A DNA stretch of 64,000 nucleotides, taken from Sinohyriopsis cumingii (Eukaryota; Mollusca; Bivalvia; Unionida; Unionidae). Location of the stretch: positions 1 through 64,000 of the forward strand of contig JAPYKE020000541.1 of assembly GCA_028554795.2 (NCBI GenBank), read 5' to 3'. The notes beneath the pieces are model-generated. The model did no database searches, was not told the origin of the DNA, and was given only the letters and a program-made list of their open reading frames with translations. A program made the translations under genes and the position numbers. Of this stretch, positions 22,232-35,641 are shown in pieces; the stretch's first letter is position 1; every line of letters starts with the position of its first letter.

Positions 22232-25205
22232 CTGGCTGCTTGCTTGGGCCACTTTTCTTTTATGGATTATTAACGCACGGGTGAAACAAAGTATGAGGCT
22301 TGCCTAATAAAAAAGAAAGGTTATGGAAGATAGAAGGTGTGACCTAGAAAATGATTTTTTTTTTAAAAATTCCAAGCCATCATATTAACACTACTGTCCT
22401 TAATCAGGAAGTTGATATATTGTTTCTGGCAAACCAATCAAATGTATCTATCAAAGAAAGGTTTTGCTGATATAGAACTAGGAGATATTTGCTGAAACTT
22501 AAGCTGGAATCAAGCATCAAGGAAATGGTTAAAACATCCCGAGGGTTTCTTTGGAAAATCCTAAACTTGTTTTCAGTAATAACATAAGTCTCAATTCTGC
22601 AATTTAAATAGTAGATAGTAATAGTCAACCTTTGTATTATGTGTAGCTCTCAAGAAGATCCCAATGTTATCAAAATGTAATGGGCTAAATGATTTAGAAA
22701 TTTAGTGAAATTACAACCAAGACATACCTTATGGAATTTTTAAGTATCAGTTTGATAAAAACAAACATCCCCCCTCAATATTATCTTTAAATATGCCAGC
22801 TGCTTTTAAATATGTCATTTAGTTTACAATAATTTAGCAAACAATAATATTTTGAAAACGTTTCATATTCATTCATATCTTATATTCCTTGAAACTTACT
22901 GGTTTTTGTTGCCTTTCCAATCCCGACATTACGAATCTGTATTATCACTCAGATAAGCTATGGTTCAGGATTTATTTGCTATTTACACTGCATATACAAT
23001 ACTTATTGGTGGTCGATAGCATGCAATATTTACTTAATCAAGGAATATGTTATGGACATCGTGCCAGGTAACACACATTTAATCGGTGTCCCTTAAAGAG
23101 TTGATTTAATGAGTGTTCATACATACTAGCCTTTGCAAACAAAATATACACAAACAGGATTAAAACAACTCTGCTTTCTTTCAGGTGAGGATTAAAGAGT
23201 GGTGTTAAAATGTGTGCAATGAAAACATTTTTTTGCAACTTTGTGCTGCTATTTTAGGAAAATTTACTTGAAATAGTTTTAACAATTAGTGGTGTTAACA
23301 ATTATGTTAAAGACTAGTGACAACGTCCAAGATGACTCCATGTTTTCATTTGCCACAAATGAATCTCTCACCAGGATTATCAAACTATACATTATTCTCA
23401 ATACACACCAAAATAGCGACAGTGAATTTAATTGTATATAAAGGTCAAACATCACGATTTTAATTAATTGAACATGCATAAGATCGGTACACCTGAGACA
23501 CACATTTGTCTACCTATAATGCAGACATGGTATAATCCCAATTCAATCATTCGCTTTATCGTTGAACCCGCGCTACACGTTTCTATTCATTCACACGTAG
23601 TATAACGTTACCTAGATTATCCATTTGAAATGATAACTCGAACGACACGTACGTCTCCAGTTGTACAGATATCTATCACGTTATTTCAGTTTTATGCTGT
23701 ATATAATAAACAGAACCACATATGTGTCCCCTGATCATGCAGATTTGTTATAACATTAACTAGGTGATCTCTGTTATAGTTAACATTCCATATGCAACAT
23801 CCCTATCCTGCAGACTTTAGAATAAGAGAATAAGAGAACTGCTGTTTCCCGAATTTCCGAATATCAAAAAGATTTTCCTGCCAGTATGAATCCGATACGC
23901 AATTCTTAATGGCAGTAGTGTTATTACCGCTCAAAACCTATGTGACAAATATTGAGTTATTGTCCCGACTGAGATAGTTGGAAGAAAATTAACAGAGAAA
24001 GAAGGAATATTTGTAAATTCATTCTTGTTTTGCTGGTGTCTTGTCTGAAAATGTATTTATGAAAATCGTTAGATTTTGAACTGGTGAAATTATCATGTAT
24101 CACATATGTTTTTTTAACTAGAGATGTAGCTGTTAAAGTCAGAAAATCTGTGCAAATTCTGTTTACGAATAATGCTGACTTGGTTTTACCATGTTGCTAT
24201 TTAATGTTGTTTCCAAGGATCAAATATTAGACAGATAACGTTTACTTCTCTTTCAGTTAGCTGCACTCCATCGTCAGCGAATGCAGTTCAGTAGCAAAGA
24301 CACACTTAGCTAATAACTGACTTATTATTCGGTTTAATATAATTCTTCCCAACACAGATTTATCATAACCAATCAAACCAACATGAACCTAAGAAATGTA
24401 TAAACGGAGACGTATATACAAATAACAGATAGCTTAGGTTCTTACGGTAGGTATTGCTTCCATTATGGCTATTTACTTTTAGTTACGGCATTTTATATTA
24501 CTGAAGTTCTGCAACCGTTAGTCATGACTTTTCTAGTGTTTTCAGTAGGTTACATATCAATAGCATGATTCATTACGAAAATGGCTTTAATATAATAAAT
24601 TATGTAAGTGCAATCAGAAAGTTTCATTTGTACTGCCATATTGTGCACACCTAATTCGATGATTCCTTTTAACACAAACCCCAAACCGTGCATGGTGCAA
24701 ACCCCAACCTAAGCATTCGTTCACAGGAACCGTATGTAAATTTCCCTAACCTGCAGATGAAACACTGAATCAGTTTAATAATTTGACCGACCACATCTAT
24801 GCCCCTTTGATCGAGTAGACTGATCACAACCCCAGTTCATCATAAATCTGTATATTAACCTGGACCACAATTGTTTTCCATTATCTTGCATTTATTTATT
24901 TTGTTAGGAATAGAAATAGAAATCAAGGAAATAGTTGAAAACCTTTGCGACAAATTAGGGAAGAAAGTTAACAAGCTAAATACTTGACAGAGAAGGATGA
25001 CCATTCAAATATTAAGAGGATACAAATATATATATGACAAAACGAAGACTAAAAATGAGTTTGGTGCTAAATTAACCACATATAAAAAGTAATAAATGTA
25101 AAATCCGTTTAAGAAAATTGGTTTGCAGTACTATGAACAGGTTCAAAATTTACTCGATAAAATTATGAAATATTTTTGAGAATTAAAAGTATCTTTTGTT
25201 CCAGA
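22232..25205. other. AT-rich spacer, copy 4
   Basis: Consensus spacer with no informative difference seen. No gene seen. Confidence 0.7.
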
Positions 25206-26638
25206 CTAAGTTATTTGCATAATTGGAAGTTGCCCCATTTCATGTCTAAAGCATACTGCGGACAAAACCACAAAAGTTCGTGCACTGAAGCTAGTTTGCC
25301 ACGCTGTTCCATACCATTTTGTTTTCACCGCAGACAGATCCAAATTAGAATCGTACCTGAAATTAAATTCCAAGTTTCTGGAGATTACATTAAGCTTGTC
25401 CTATGCATGTGTTCATGCAATGTAAGTTTGGGAATTCTTACTATGGCGGTTTGGGATTCGTATTACTTTATTTCTAGGTCAAAGCCTATATCACTCGTGA
25501 CATTTTCTTATTTAGTACATAAGTCACATAGTTTCAGCAATAGTTTCAGCAACTCGTGGAATTATTAGCAGTAATAGTCTATGAAAGTGAAGTGACCTAA
25601 GCATGCAGCCAGAGCCAAATAGTGTCTTTGACAAATTGTTTTTATTTTACTCGACTTGTATTGTCTGTAAATCCGCAACCGAATGGTTCTTTATCTGTGC
25701 TCCGAGTTGTCGATGATTTTACATTTCCGCTAATACTGTCCCAAATTTGGCTTCAATACTTATTTCATCTTTGATGGCCACCGAACAGAGTTGACTGGTA
25801 ATGTCGAAACTACTGTGTGCCACTGCAAACATGTGTAAATAGACACATATTTGTGAATGTAATCTTACTGAAATTAATTTGCTAGACAGAGATAATGGTT
25901 AGTGCCAATATAGCCAGGACTATAATTCCGTTTGGTACACCTATGATGGTCGCTGTTACACCATGACCAACAGTTGTTGCCGCCGCAACCCCAAAAATAG
26001 AATCTGCCACTAAACACGCTCGATGGTATTTCATTATGAACGCTCTTCTCTTTGTAATTGCAAGTCGCTGCTGTTTCTCCGTTTTAATTTTTTTCGCACA
26101 TCGTATGATTGATGGTCCTGTTATGCAATCATAGAAAATATCTTCCAGGGGAATATTACAATTTCAGGAACCAGCACAAGCGTACCCGTGAATAAAAATG
26201 CATCTCGGCAACACATCTCCTAAACAACTGCAGATATTTGAATAAAAAGTAAGAAATTCGGTACAGATAATCGTGTTGGGAAATCTGCAAACGAGTGTGC
26301 ATTTTTTCAAGCTGGTCCATATACGATCATAAATTGTGACTGCACGTGTACTTTCATTGGCATCTATGTAGCCAAGCAAAAATATCTTCTGTGGGTTCAT
26401 GCTGGCTATTTAATCGCAAAGAAACTTCAGTCATTCCTTAGCTGTCAAATACCTTTTGCTAGGCTCTTGGTGATCATATCGCTCTGTAAGCTGAGACGCA
26501 AATATACACGTTTCTTGGTGCGGTGCGACCATGTGACGTACTTTAAATTGAGACACAGTGGCACTTGGTGGAAGTGCATCTGTGGTCAACGCGAGAAACG
26601 ACAGCGTAAAGACTTAAAAAATCGATGATTTTTTTCCG
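25206..26638 (-). pseudogene. Gene-like region B, copy 4
   Basis: Same region, with the copy 3 markers plus a private G at about 26525 and one private extra base near 26614 within the signal-like stretch. This is the only new frame-affecting difference in this region among copies 1-9. Confidence 0.48.
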
Positions 26639-26834
26639 TCATTGACTTATCCGCGCAAGAAACACGGGCGTTGAAGCAGTTCCCGACTGAATAAACGATT
26701 TAAAAATCAACGTTTTTTTCCCGTCAGTGACTGCTCCGCGCAAACAACATCGAAACCATCCAAACTTTGTGATATAATTCAGTTCATGCGCTGATGATTA
26801 GAAAAGCCCTGCTGGATTAAGAAAAACTCATCTA

Positions 26835-28936
26835 TTGTTGAATATGATTTTACGATGGATGAAGTGGGATCGATTGCACGTGATTGCGCTCTCGACAGAT
26901 GATCAGTCGTGTTATGATGGTCTCAAAGACTTCTATAAAGCGTTGAGTGATAAAGCTTCATCGTCGTTGAGTGGCACCACCACTGCTGATTTCATTTTCA
27001 CCATTGACGAAACACCTACAGCTGACGATTAAGATTCAAGTCACCTATTCAGTCCCTCGCAACTACTTTCACGAGGTCGGCACAAACACACTGATAAAAT
27101 CTATTTAACTCAACGATACGCACATATGCCTTAAGTAATCGCAATCCGTGTCATATATTAATGATATGTCGTGGCATTGGCCTTGCAAAAATCCATTGGT
27201 GTTTTTGATGTGCCGCTATCCATTCGTCGGATAGTTTTCTCGCTATCGACTTGACCGTCGCGAGGGAAAATATCCTGCTCATTTCGATGCGACCATTAAT
27301 TGATTTGTCATATAATAGAAGGCCGCAAAAGAGTCAAAGATACTTTGCAGCCGCAACAAACTGCACGAGCAGATCTCACAGCAGGTTTTGAACAAACATT
27401 TTGCCCCGCTGATTGAACTGAAAAAGAAAATTGCCGAAGCGCAACTGTACAATATGTGGCAGCCCTAAATGGAAAAGAAGAAGAACCGAGTCCAGTTCAT
27501 AAAATAGCTAAACAAAACAAGGATATCAAGAAAGCAGCAACAGCAACTGCAGAGACTATTGGATACTTGTTAGCGGCTATTGTGGAAGTAAAGATGTGGA
27601 AATTGGAAAAGCCGTTGGTAGACTTTAGAATGGCAGTTGACATGATGCCATACGCGACACCCGAGTACAAGTCGCAAAAGCAAATACCGGTTCAATACTT
27701 TAAAGAAGTATCTCTTGATGCGATTTTTGAAAATTCTAGACTTGTCTCTCTTAAGAGACCAATCAACTGGAAGGATTACATAATAATGTACCAACACAAA
27801 CATACAATACACAATTTATTGATGAACAGTGGACTCATTTTATAGAACGTATAAACCATTTCAAAGACGAAAAACTAGAAAAGGTGAAACAGTATGGAGA
27901 GAACATATGACACTGCACGTATCCCAACAGGAATTGCCAAGACAACGACGACTTAAGAGTCCACTCTCATGAACATGACGTAGAGAAAGAAATAAACAAC
28001 ATTAGCGTGCATTTGAGGACCTTTGACAACAGCAACAAAAACGCGCAGAAGGTATACTCCCAAAACGTGAAGCACGTGTACTCCAAAGTGAAGGGTTAGC
28101 TATACCTACGTGTGCAGAAACATCAGAAAATCAACAACATGCATTCGAGGACCAACATAAAGAAAACCTTTACAATGCAGCAATAAAGGCGTGAAGCACG
28201 TCTAATTTGAAGCGAAGAACAATAAGGAAAGGAAACGGAAAAGAACCCACGAACATTTTCCAATGTGGATGTAGAAAGAACATGCACCTCACTTTCCCAC
28301 CAGAGAAAGAATTATACGAATGACTAGGCGAAAAAATAAGAAAGTGATGCCACCAAAAAGGGACAAAATGGAGGAGGCCTTGTTGGGCTCGAAGGAACTC
28401 ACGGATAGATTGAAACACATGTGCGATCAGTTCGTGCGGTAGACAACGCACACGAAGTCAATAATGAAGCTGCATCAATTTGCCAATGAAATCTTGGATA
28501 TAAAAAAAAAAAAAAACATATCGCGCGTTTATGCAAGAACAGCGATGTATACGATAAACTTCATTCGTACATCACCGATGATGTGTTCTGAGAGAACTGA
28601 GACGCAGTGTATGCTACCCAAATCTATGATACGATGCAACAGGATGTTGTAAATTCAATCAAAAGTATTACCTCGATGATTACAATCTCATCTATTAAAA
28701 CTTCGTGTGACATTTTCTACAACTGCTACCGCTGATGAATCGCGCACACTTGATAGAACGAATTTATTACAGTTGGTATACGGTTGGTATATTATCCGAT
28801 CACACTCGTTTGGTTGTCTGCCGGTCAACAACGACTGTCTGATTCGGTGATTGCAAATCAGGCAACGGAAAGTGAATTACTGTTGAGTAGTGAGTATAGT
28901 AGAGTGGCAATGGCGGTTTTCTCGGTCGCTGTATGA
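26835..28936 (+). pseudogene. Decayed coding region A, copy 5
   Basis: Same remnant and the same interruptions. A at 28316 ties it to copy 4 as a recent duplicate of that half unit. Confidence 0.58.
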
Positions 28937-31910
28937 CTGGCTGCTTGCTTGGGCCACTTTTCTTTTATGGATTATTAACGCACGGGTGAAACAAAGTATG
29001 AGGCTTGCCTAATAAAAAAGAAAGGTTATGGAAGATAGAAGGTGTGACCTAGAAAATGATTTTTTTTTTAAAAATTCCAAGCCATCATATTAACACTACT
29101 GTCCTTAATCAGGAAGTTGATATATTGTTTCTGGCAAACCAATCAAATGTATCTATCAAAGAAAGGTTTTGCTGATATAGAACTAGGAGATATTTGCTGA
29201 AACTTAAGCTGGAATCAAGCATCAAGGAAATGGTTAAAACATCCCGAGGGTTTCTTTGGAAAATCCTAAACTTGTTTTCAGTAATAACATAAGTCTCAAT
29301 TCTGCAATTTAAATAGTAGATAGTAATAGTCAACCTTTGTATTATGTGTAGCTCTCAAGAAGATCCCAATGTTATCAAAATGTAATGGGCTAAATGATTT
29401 AGAAATTTAGTGAAATTACAACCAAGACATACCTTATGGAATTTTTAAGTATCAGTTTGATAAAAACAAACATCCCCCCTCAATATTATCTTTAAATATG
29501 CCAGCTGCTTTTAAATATGTCATTTAGTTTACAATAATTTAGCAAACAATAATATTTTGAAAACGTTTCATATTCATTCATATCTTATATTCCTTGAAAC
29601 TTACTGGTTTTTGTTGCCTTTCCAATCCCGACATTACGAATCTGTATTATCACTCAGATAAGCTATGGTTCAGGATTTATTTGCTATTTACACTGCATAT
29701 ACAATACTTATTGGTGGTCGATAGCATGCAATATTTACTTAATCAAGGAATATGTTATGGACATCGTGCCAGGTAACACACATTTAATCGGTGTCCCTTA
29801 AAGAGTTGATTTAATGAGTGTTCATACATACTAGCCTTTGCAAACAAAATATACACAAACAGGATTAAAACAACTCTGCTTTCTTTCAGGTGAGGATTAA
29901 AGAGTGGTGTTAAAATGTGTGCAATGAAAACATTTTTTTGCAACTTTGTGCTGCTATTTTAGGAAAATTTACTTGAAATAGTTTTAACAATTAGTGGTGT
30001 TAACAATTATGTTAAAGACTAGTGACAACGTCCAAGATGACTCCATGTTTTCATTTGCCACAAATGAATCTCTCACCAGGATTATCAAACTATACATTAT
30101 TCTCAATACACACCAAAATAGCGACAGTGAATTTAATTGTATATAAAGGTCAAACATCACGATTTTAATTAATTGAACATGCATAAGATCGGTACACCTG
30201 AGACACACATTTGTCTACCTATAATGCAGACATGGTATAATCCCAATTCAATCATTCGCTTTATCGTTGAACCCGCGCTACACGTTTCTATTCATTCACA
30301 CGTAGTATAACGTTACCTAGATTATCCATTTGAAATGATAACTCGAACGACACGTACGTCTCCAGTTGTACAGATATCTATCACGTTATTTCAGTTTTAT
30401 GCTGTATATAATAAACAGAACCACATATGTGTCCCCTGATCATGCAGATTTGTTATAACATTAACTAGGTGATCTCTGTTATAGTTAACATTCCATATGC
30501 AACATCCCTATCCTGCAGACTTTAGAATAAGAGAATAAGAGAACTGCTGTTTCCCGAATTTCCGAATATCAAAAAGATTTTCCTGCCAGTATGAATCCGA
30601 TACGCAATTCTTAATGGCAGTAGTGTTATTACCGCTCAAAACCTATGTGACAAATATTGAGTTATTGTCCCGACTGAGATAGTTGGAAGAAAATTAACAG
30701 AGAAAGAAGGAATATTTGTAAATTCATTCTTGTTTTGCTGGTGTCTTGTCTGAAAATGTATTTATGAAAATCGTTAGATTTTGAACTGGTGAAATTATCA
30801 TGTATCACATATGTTTTTTTAACTAGAGATGTAGCTGTTAAAGTCAGAAAATCTGTGCAAATTCTGTTTACGAATAATGCTGACTTGGTTTTACCATGTT
30901 GCTATTTAATGTTGTTTCCAAGGATCAAATATTAGACAGATAACGTTTACTTCTCTTTCAGTTAGCTGCACTCCATCGTCAGCGAATGCAGTTCAGTAGC
31001 AAAGACACACTTAGCTAATAACTGACTTATTATTCGGTTTAATATAATTCTTCCCAACACAGATTTATCATAACCAATCAAACCAACATGAACCTAAGAA
31101 ATGTATAAACGGAGACGTATATACAAATAACAGATAGCTTAGGTTCTTACGGTAGGTATTGCTTCCATTATGGCTATTTACTTTTAGTTACGGCATTTTA
31201 TATTACTGAAGTTCTGCAACCGTTAGTCATGACTTTTCTAGTGTTTTCAGTAGGTTACATATCAATAGCATGATTCATTACGAAAATGGCTTTAATATAA
31301 TAAATTATGTAAGTGCAATCAGAAAGTTTCATTTGTACTGCCATATTGTGCACACCTAATTCGATGATTCCTTTTAACACAAACCCCAAACCGTGCATGG
31401 TGCAAACCCCAACCTAAGCATTCGTTCACAGGAACCGTATGTAAATTTCCCTAACCTGCAGATGAAACACTGAATCAGTTTAATAATTTGACCGACCACA
31501 TCTATGCCCCTTTGATCGAGTAGACTGATCACAACCCCAGTTCATCATAAATCTGTATATTAACCTGGACCACAATTGTTTTCCATTATCTTGCATTTAT
31601 TTATTTTGTTAGGAATAGAAATAGAAATCAAGGAAATAGTTGAAAACCTTTGCGACAAATTAGGGAAGAAAGTTAACAAGCTAAATACTTGACAGAGAAG
31701 GATGACCATTCAAATATTAAGAGGATACAAATATATATATGACAAAACGAAGACTAAAAATGAGTTTGGTGCTAAATTAACCACATATAAAAAGTAATAA
31801 ATGTAAAATCCGTTTAAGAAAATTGGTTTGCAGTACTATGAACAGGTTCAAAATTTACTCGATAAAATTATGAAATATTTTTGAGAATTAAAAGTATCTT
31901 TTGTTCCAGA
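28937..31910. other. AT-rich spacer, copy 5
   Basis: Consensus spacer. The end of the block shared by copies 4 and 5 must lie in or just after it. No gene seen. Confidence 0.7.
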
Positions 31911-33342
31911 CTAAGTTATTTGCATAATTGGAAGTTGCCCCATTTCATGTCTAAAGCATACTGCGGACAAAACCACAAAAGTTCGTGCACTGAAGCTAGT
32001 TTGCCACGCTGTTCCATACCATTTTGTTTTCACCGCAGACAGATCCAAATTAGAATCGTACCTGAAATTAAATTCCAAGTTTCTGGAGATTACATTAAGC
32101 TTGTCCTATGCATGTGTTCATGCAATGTAAGTTAGGGAATTCTTACTATGGCGGTTTGGGATTCGTATTACTTTATTTCTAGGTCAAAGCCTATATCACT
32201 CGTGACATTTTCTTATTTAGTACATAAGTCACATAGTTTCAGCAATAGTTTCAGCAACTCGTGGAATTATTAGCAGTAATAGTCTATGAAAGTGAAGTGA
32301 CCTAAGCATGCAGCCAGAGCCAAATAGTGTCTTTGACAAATTGTTTTTATTTTACTCGACTTGTATTGTCTGTAAATCCGCAACCGAATGGTTCTTTATC
32401 TGTGCTCCGAGTTGTCGATGATTTTACATTTCCGCTAATACTGTCCCAAATTTGGCTTCAATACTTATTTCATCTTTGATGGCCACCGAACAGAGTTGAC
32501 TGGTAATGTCGAAACTACTGTGTGCCACTGCAAACATGTGTAAATAGACACATATTTGTGAATGTAATCTTACTGAAATTAATTTGCTAGACAGAGATAA
32601 TGGTTAGTGCCAATATAGCCAGGACTATAATTCCGTTTGGTACACCTATGATGGTTGCTGTTACACCATGACCAACAGTTGTTGCCGCCGCAACCCCAAA
32701 AATAGAATCTACCACTAAACACGCTCGATGGTATTTCATTATGAACGCTCTTCTCTTTGTAATTGCAAGTCGCTGCTGTTTCTCCGTTTTAATTTTTTTC
32801 GCACATCGTATGATTGATGGTCCTGTTATGCAATCATAGAAAATATCTTCCAGGGGAATATTACAATTTCAGGAACCAGCACAAGCGTACCCGTGAATAA
32901 AAATGCATCTCGGCAACACATCTCCTAAACAACTGCAGATATTTGAATAAAAAGTAAGAAATTCGGTACAGATAATCGTGTTGGGAAATCTGCAAACGAG
33001 TGTGCATTTTTTCAAGCTGGTCCATATACGATCATAAATTGTGACTGCACGTGTACTTTCATTGGCATCTATGTAGCCAAGCAAAAATATCTTCTGTGGG
33101 TTCATGCTGGCTATTTAATCGCAAAGAAACTTCAGTCATTCCTTAGCTGTCAAATACCTTTTGCTAGGCTCTTGGTGATCATATCGCTCTGTAAGCTGAG
33201 ACGCAAATATACACGTTTCTTGGTGCGGTACGACCATGTGACGTACTTTAAATTGAGACACAGTGGCACTTGGTGGAAGTGCATCTGTGGTCAACGCGAG
33301 AAACGACAGCGTAAAGATTAAAAAATCGATGATTTTTTTCCG
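31911..33342 (-). pseudogene. Gene-like region B, copy 5
   Basis: Same region, Val form of the hydrophobic part, no private change seen. Confidence 0.48.
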
Positions 33343-33538
33343 TCATTGACTTATCCGCGCAAGAAACACGGGCGTTGAAGCAGTTCCCGACTGAATAAAC
33401 GATTTAAAAATCAACGTTTTTTTCCCGTCAGTGACTGCTCCGCGCAAACAACATCGAAACCATCCAAACTTTGTGATATAATTCAGTTCATGCGCTAATG
33501 ATTAGAAAAGCCCTGCTGGATTAAGAAAAACTCATCTA

Positions 33539-35641
33539 TTGTTGAATATGATTTTACGATGGATGAAGTGGGATCGATTGCACGTGATTGCGCTCTCGAC
33601 AGATGATCAGTCGTGTTATGATGGTCTCAAAGACTTCTATAAAGCGTTGAGTGATAAAGCTTCATCGTCGTTGAGTGGCACCACCACTGCTGATTTCATT
33701 TTCACCATTGACGAAACACCTACAGCTGACGATTAAGATTCAAGTCACCTATTCAGTCCCTCGCAACTACTTTCACGAGGTCGGCACAAACACACTGATA
33801 AAATCTATTTAACTCAACGATACGCACATATGCCTTAAGTAATCACAATCCGTGTCATATATTAATGATATGTCGTGGCATTGGCCTTGCAAAAATCCAT
33901 TGGTGTTTTTGATGTGCCGCTATCCATTCGTCGGATAGTTTTCTCGCTATCGACTTGACCGTCGCGAGGGAAAATATCCTGCTCATTTCGATGCGACCAT
34001 TAATTGATTTGTCATATAATAGAAGGCCGCAAAAGAGTCAAAGATACTTTGCAGCCGCAACAAACTGCACGAGCAGATCTCACAGCAGGTTTTGAACAAA
34101 CATTTTGCCCCGCTGATTGAACTGAAAAAGAAAATTGCCGAAGCGCAACTGTACAATATGTGGCAGCCCTAAATGGAAAAGAAGAAGAACCGAGTCCAGT
34201 TCATAAAATAGCTAAACAAAACAAGGATATCAAGAAAGCAGCAACAGCAACTGCAGAGACTATTGGATACTTGTTAGCGGCTATTGTGGAAGTAAAGATG
34301 TGGAAATTGGAAAAGCCGTTGGTAGACTTTAGAATGGCAGTTGACATGATGCCATACGCGACACCCGAGTACAAGTCGCAAAAGCAAATACCGGTTCAAT
34401 ACTTTAAAGAAGTATCTCTTGATGCGATTTTTGAAAATTCTAGACTTGTCTCTCTTAAGAGACCAATCAACTGGAAGGATTACATAATAATGTACCAACA
34501 CAAACATACAATACACAATTTATTGATGAACAGTGGACTCATTTTATAGAACGTATAAACCATTTCAAAGACGAAAAACTAGAAAAGGTGAAACAGTATG
34601 GAGAGAACATATGACACTGCACGTATCCCAACAGGAATTGCCAAGACAACGACGACTTAAGAGTCCACTCTCATGAACATGACGTAGAGAAAGAAATAAA
34701 CAACATTAGCGTGCATTTGAGGACCTTTGACAACAGCAACAAAAACGCGCAGAAGGTATACTCCCAAAACGTGAAGCACGTGTACTCCAAAGTGAAGGGT
34801 TAGCTATACCTACGTGTGCAGAAACATCAGAAAATCAACAACATGCATTCGAGGACCAACATAAAGAAAACCTTTACAATGCAGCAATAAAGGCGTGAAG
34901 CACGTCTAATTTGAAGCGAAGAACAATAAGGAAAGGAAACGGAAAAGAACCCACGAACATTTTCCAATGTGGATGTAGAAAGAACATGCACCTCACTTTC
35001 CCACCAGAGAAAGAATTATCCGAATGACTAGGCGAAAAAATAAGAAAGTGATGCCACCAAAAAGGGACAAAATGGAGGAGGCCTTGTTGGGCTCGAAGGA
35101 ACTCACGGATAGATTGAAACACATGTGCGATCAGTTCGTGCGGTAGACAACGCACACGAAGTCAATAATGAAGCTGCATCAATTTGCCAATGAAATCTTG
35201 GATATAAAAAAAAAAAAAAAACATATCGCGCGTTTATGCAAGAACAGCGATGTATACGATAAACTTCATTCGTACATCACCGATGATGTGTTCTGAGAGA
35301 ACTGAGACGCAGTGTATGCTACCCAAATCTATGATACGATGCAACAGGATGTTGTAAATTCAATCAAAAGTATTACCTCGATGATTACAATCTCATCTAT
35401 TAAAACTTCGTGTGACATTTTCTACAACTGCTACCGCTGATGAATCGCGCACACTTGATAGAACGAATTTATTACAGTTGGTATACGGTTGGTATATTAT
35501 CCGATCACACTCGTTTGGTTGTCTGCCGGTCAACAACGACTGTCTGATTCGGTGATTGCAAATCAGGCAACGGAAAGTGAATTACTGTTGAGTAGTGAGT
35601 ATAGTAGAGTGGCAATGGCGGTTTTCTCGGTCGCTGTATGA
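33539..35641 (+). pseudogene. Decayed coding region A, copy 6
   Basis: Same remnant and the same interruptions, with the consensus base at all variable sites. Confidence 0.58.

Larger units (their letters stand above)
20129..26834 (+). repeat. Array unit, copy 4
   Basis: Complete unit of 6706 bp. Its first half matches copy 5 (G at 20435, A at 21610), while its second half matches copy 3 (T at 25429, C at 25951, C at 26613, G at 26793). Private changes are G at about 26525 and one extra T just after 26613. The poly-A run is 16 long, equal longest in the array. Confidence 0.97.
26835..33538 (+). repeat. Array unit, copy 5
   Basis: Complete unit of 6704 bp. The first half shares G at 27141 and A at 28316 with copy 4. 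The second half has none of the copy 3/4 markers and looks like copies 6-9, with A near 32711. The exchange boundary therefore falls between 28316 and the next informative site near 32132. Confidence 0.97.
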
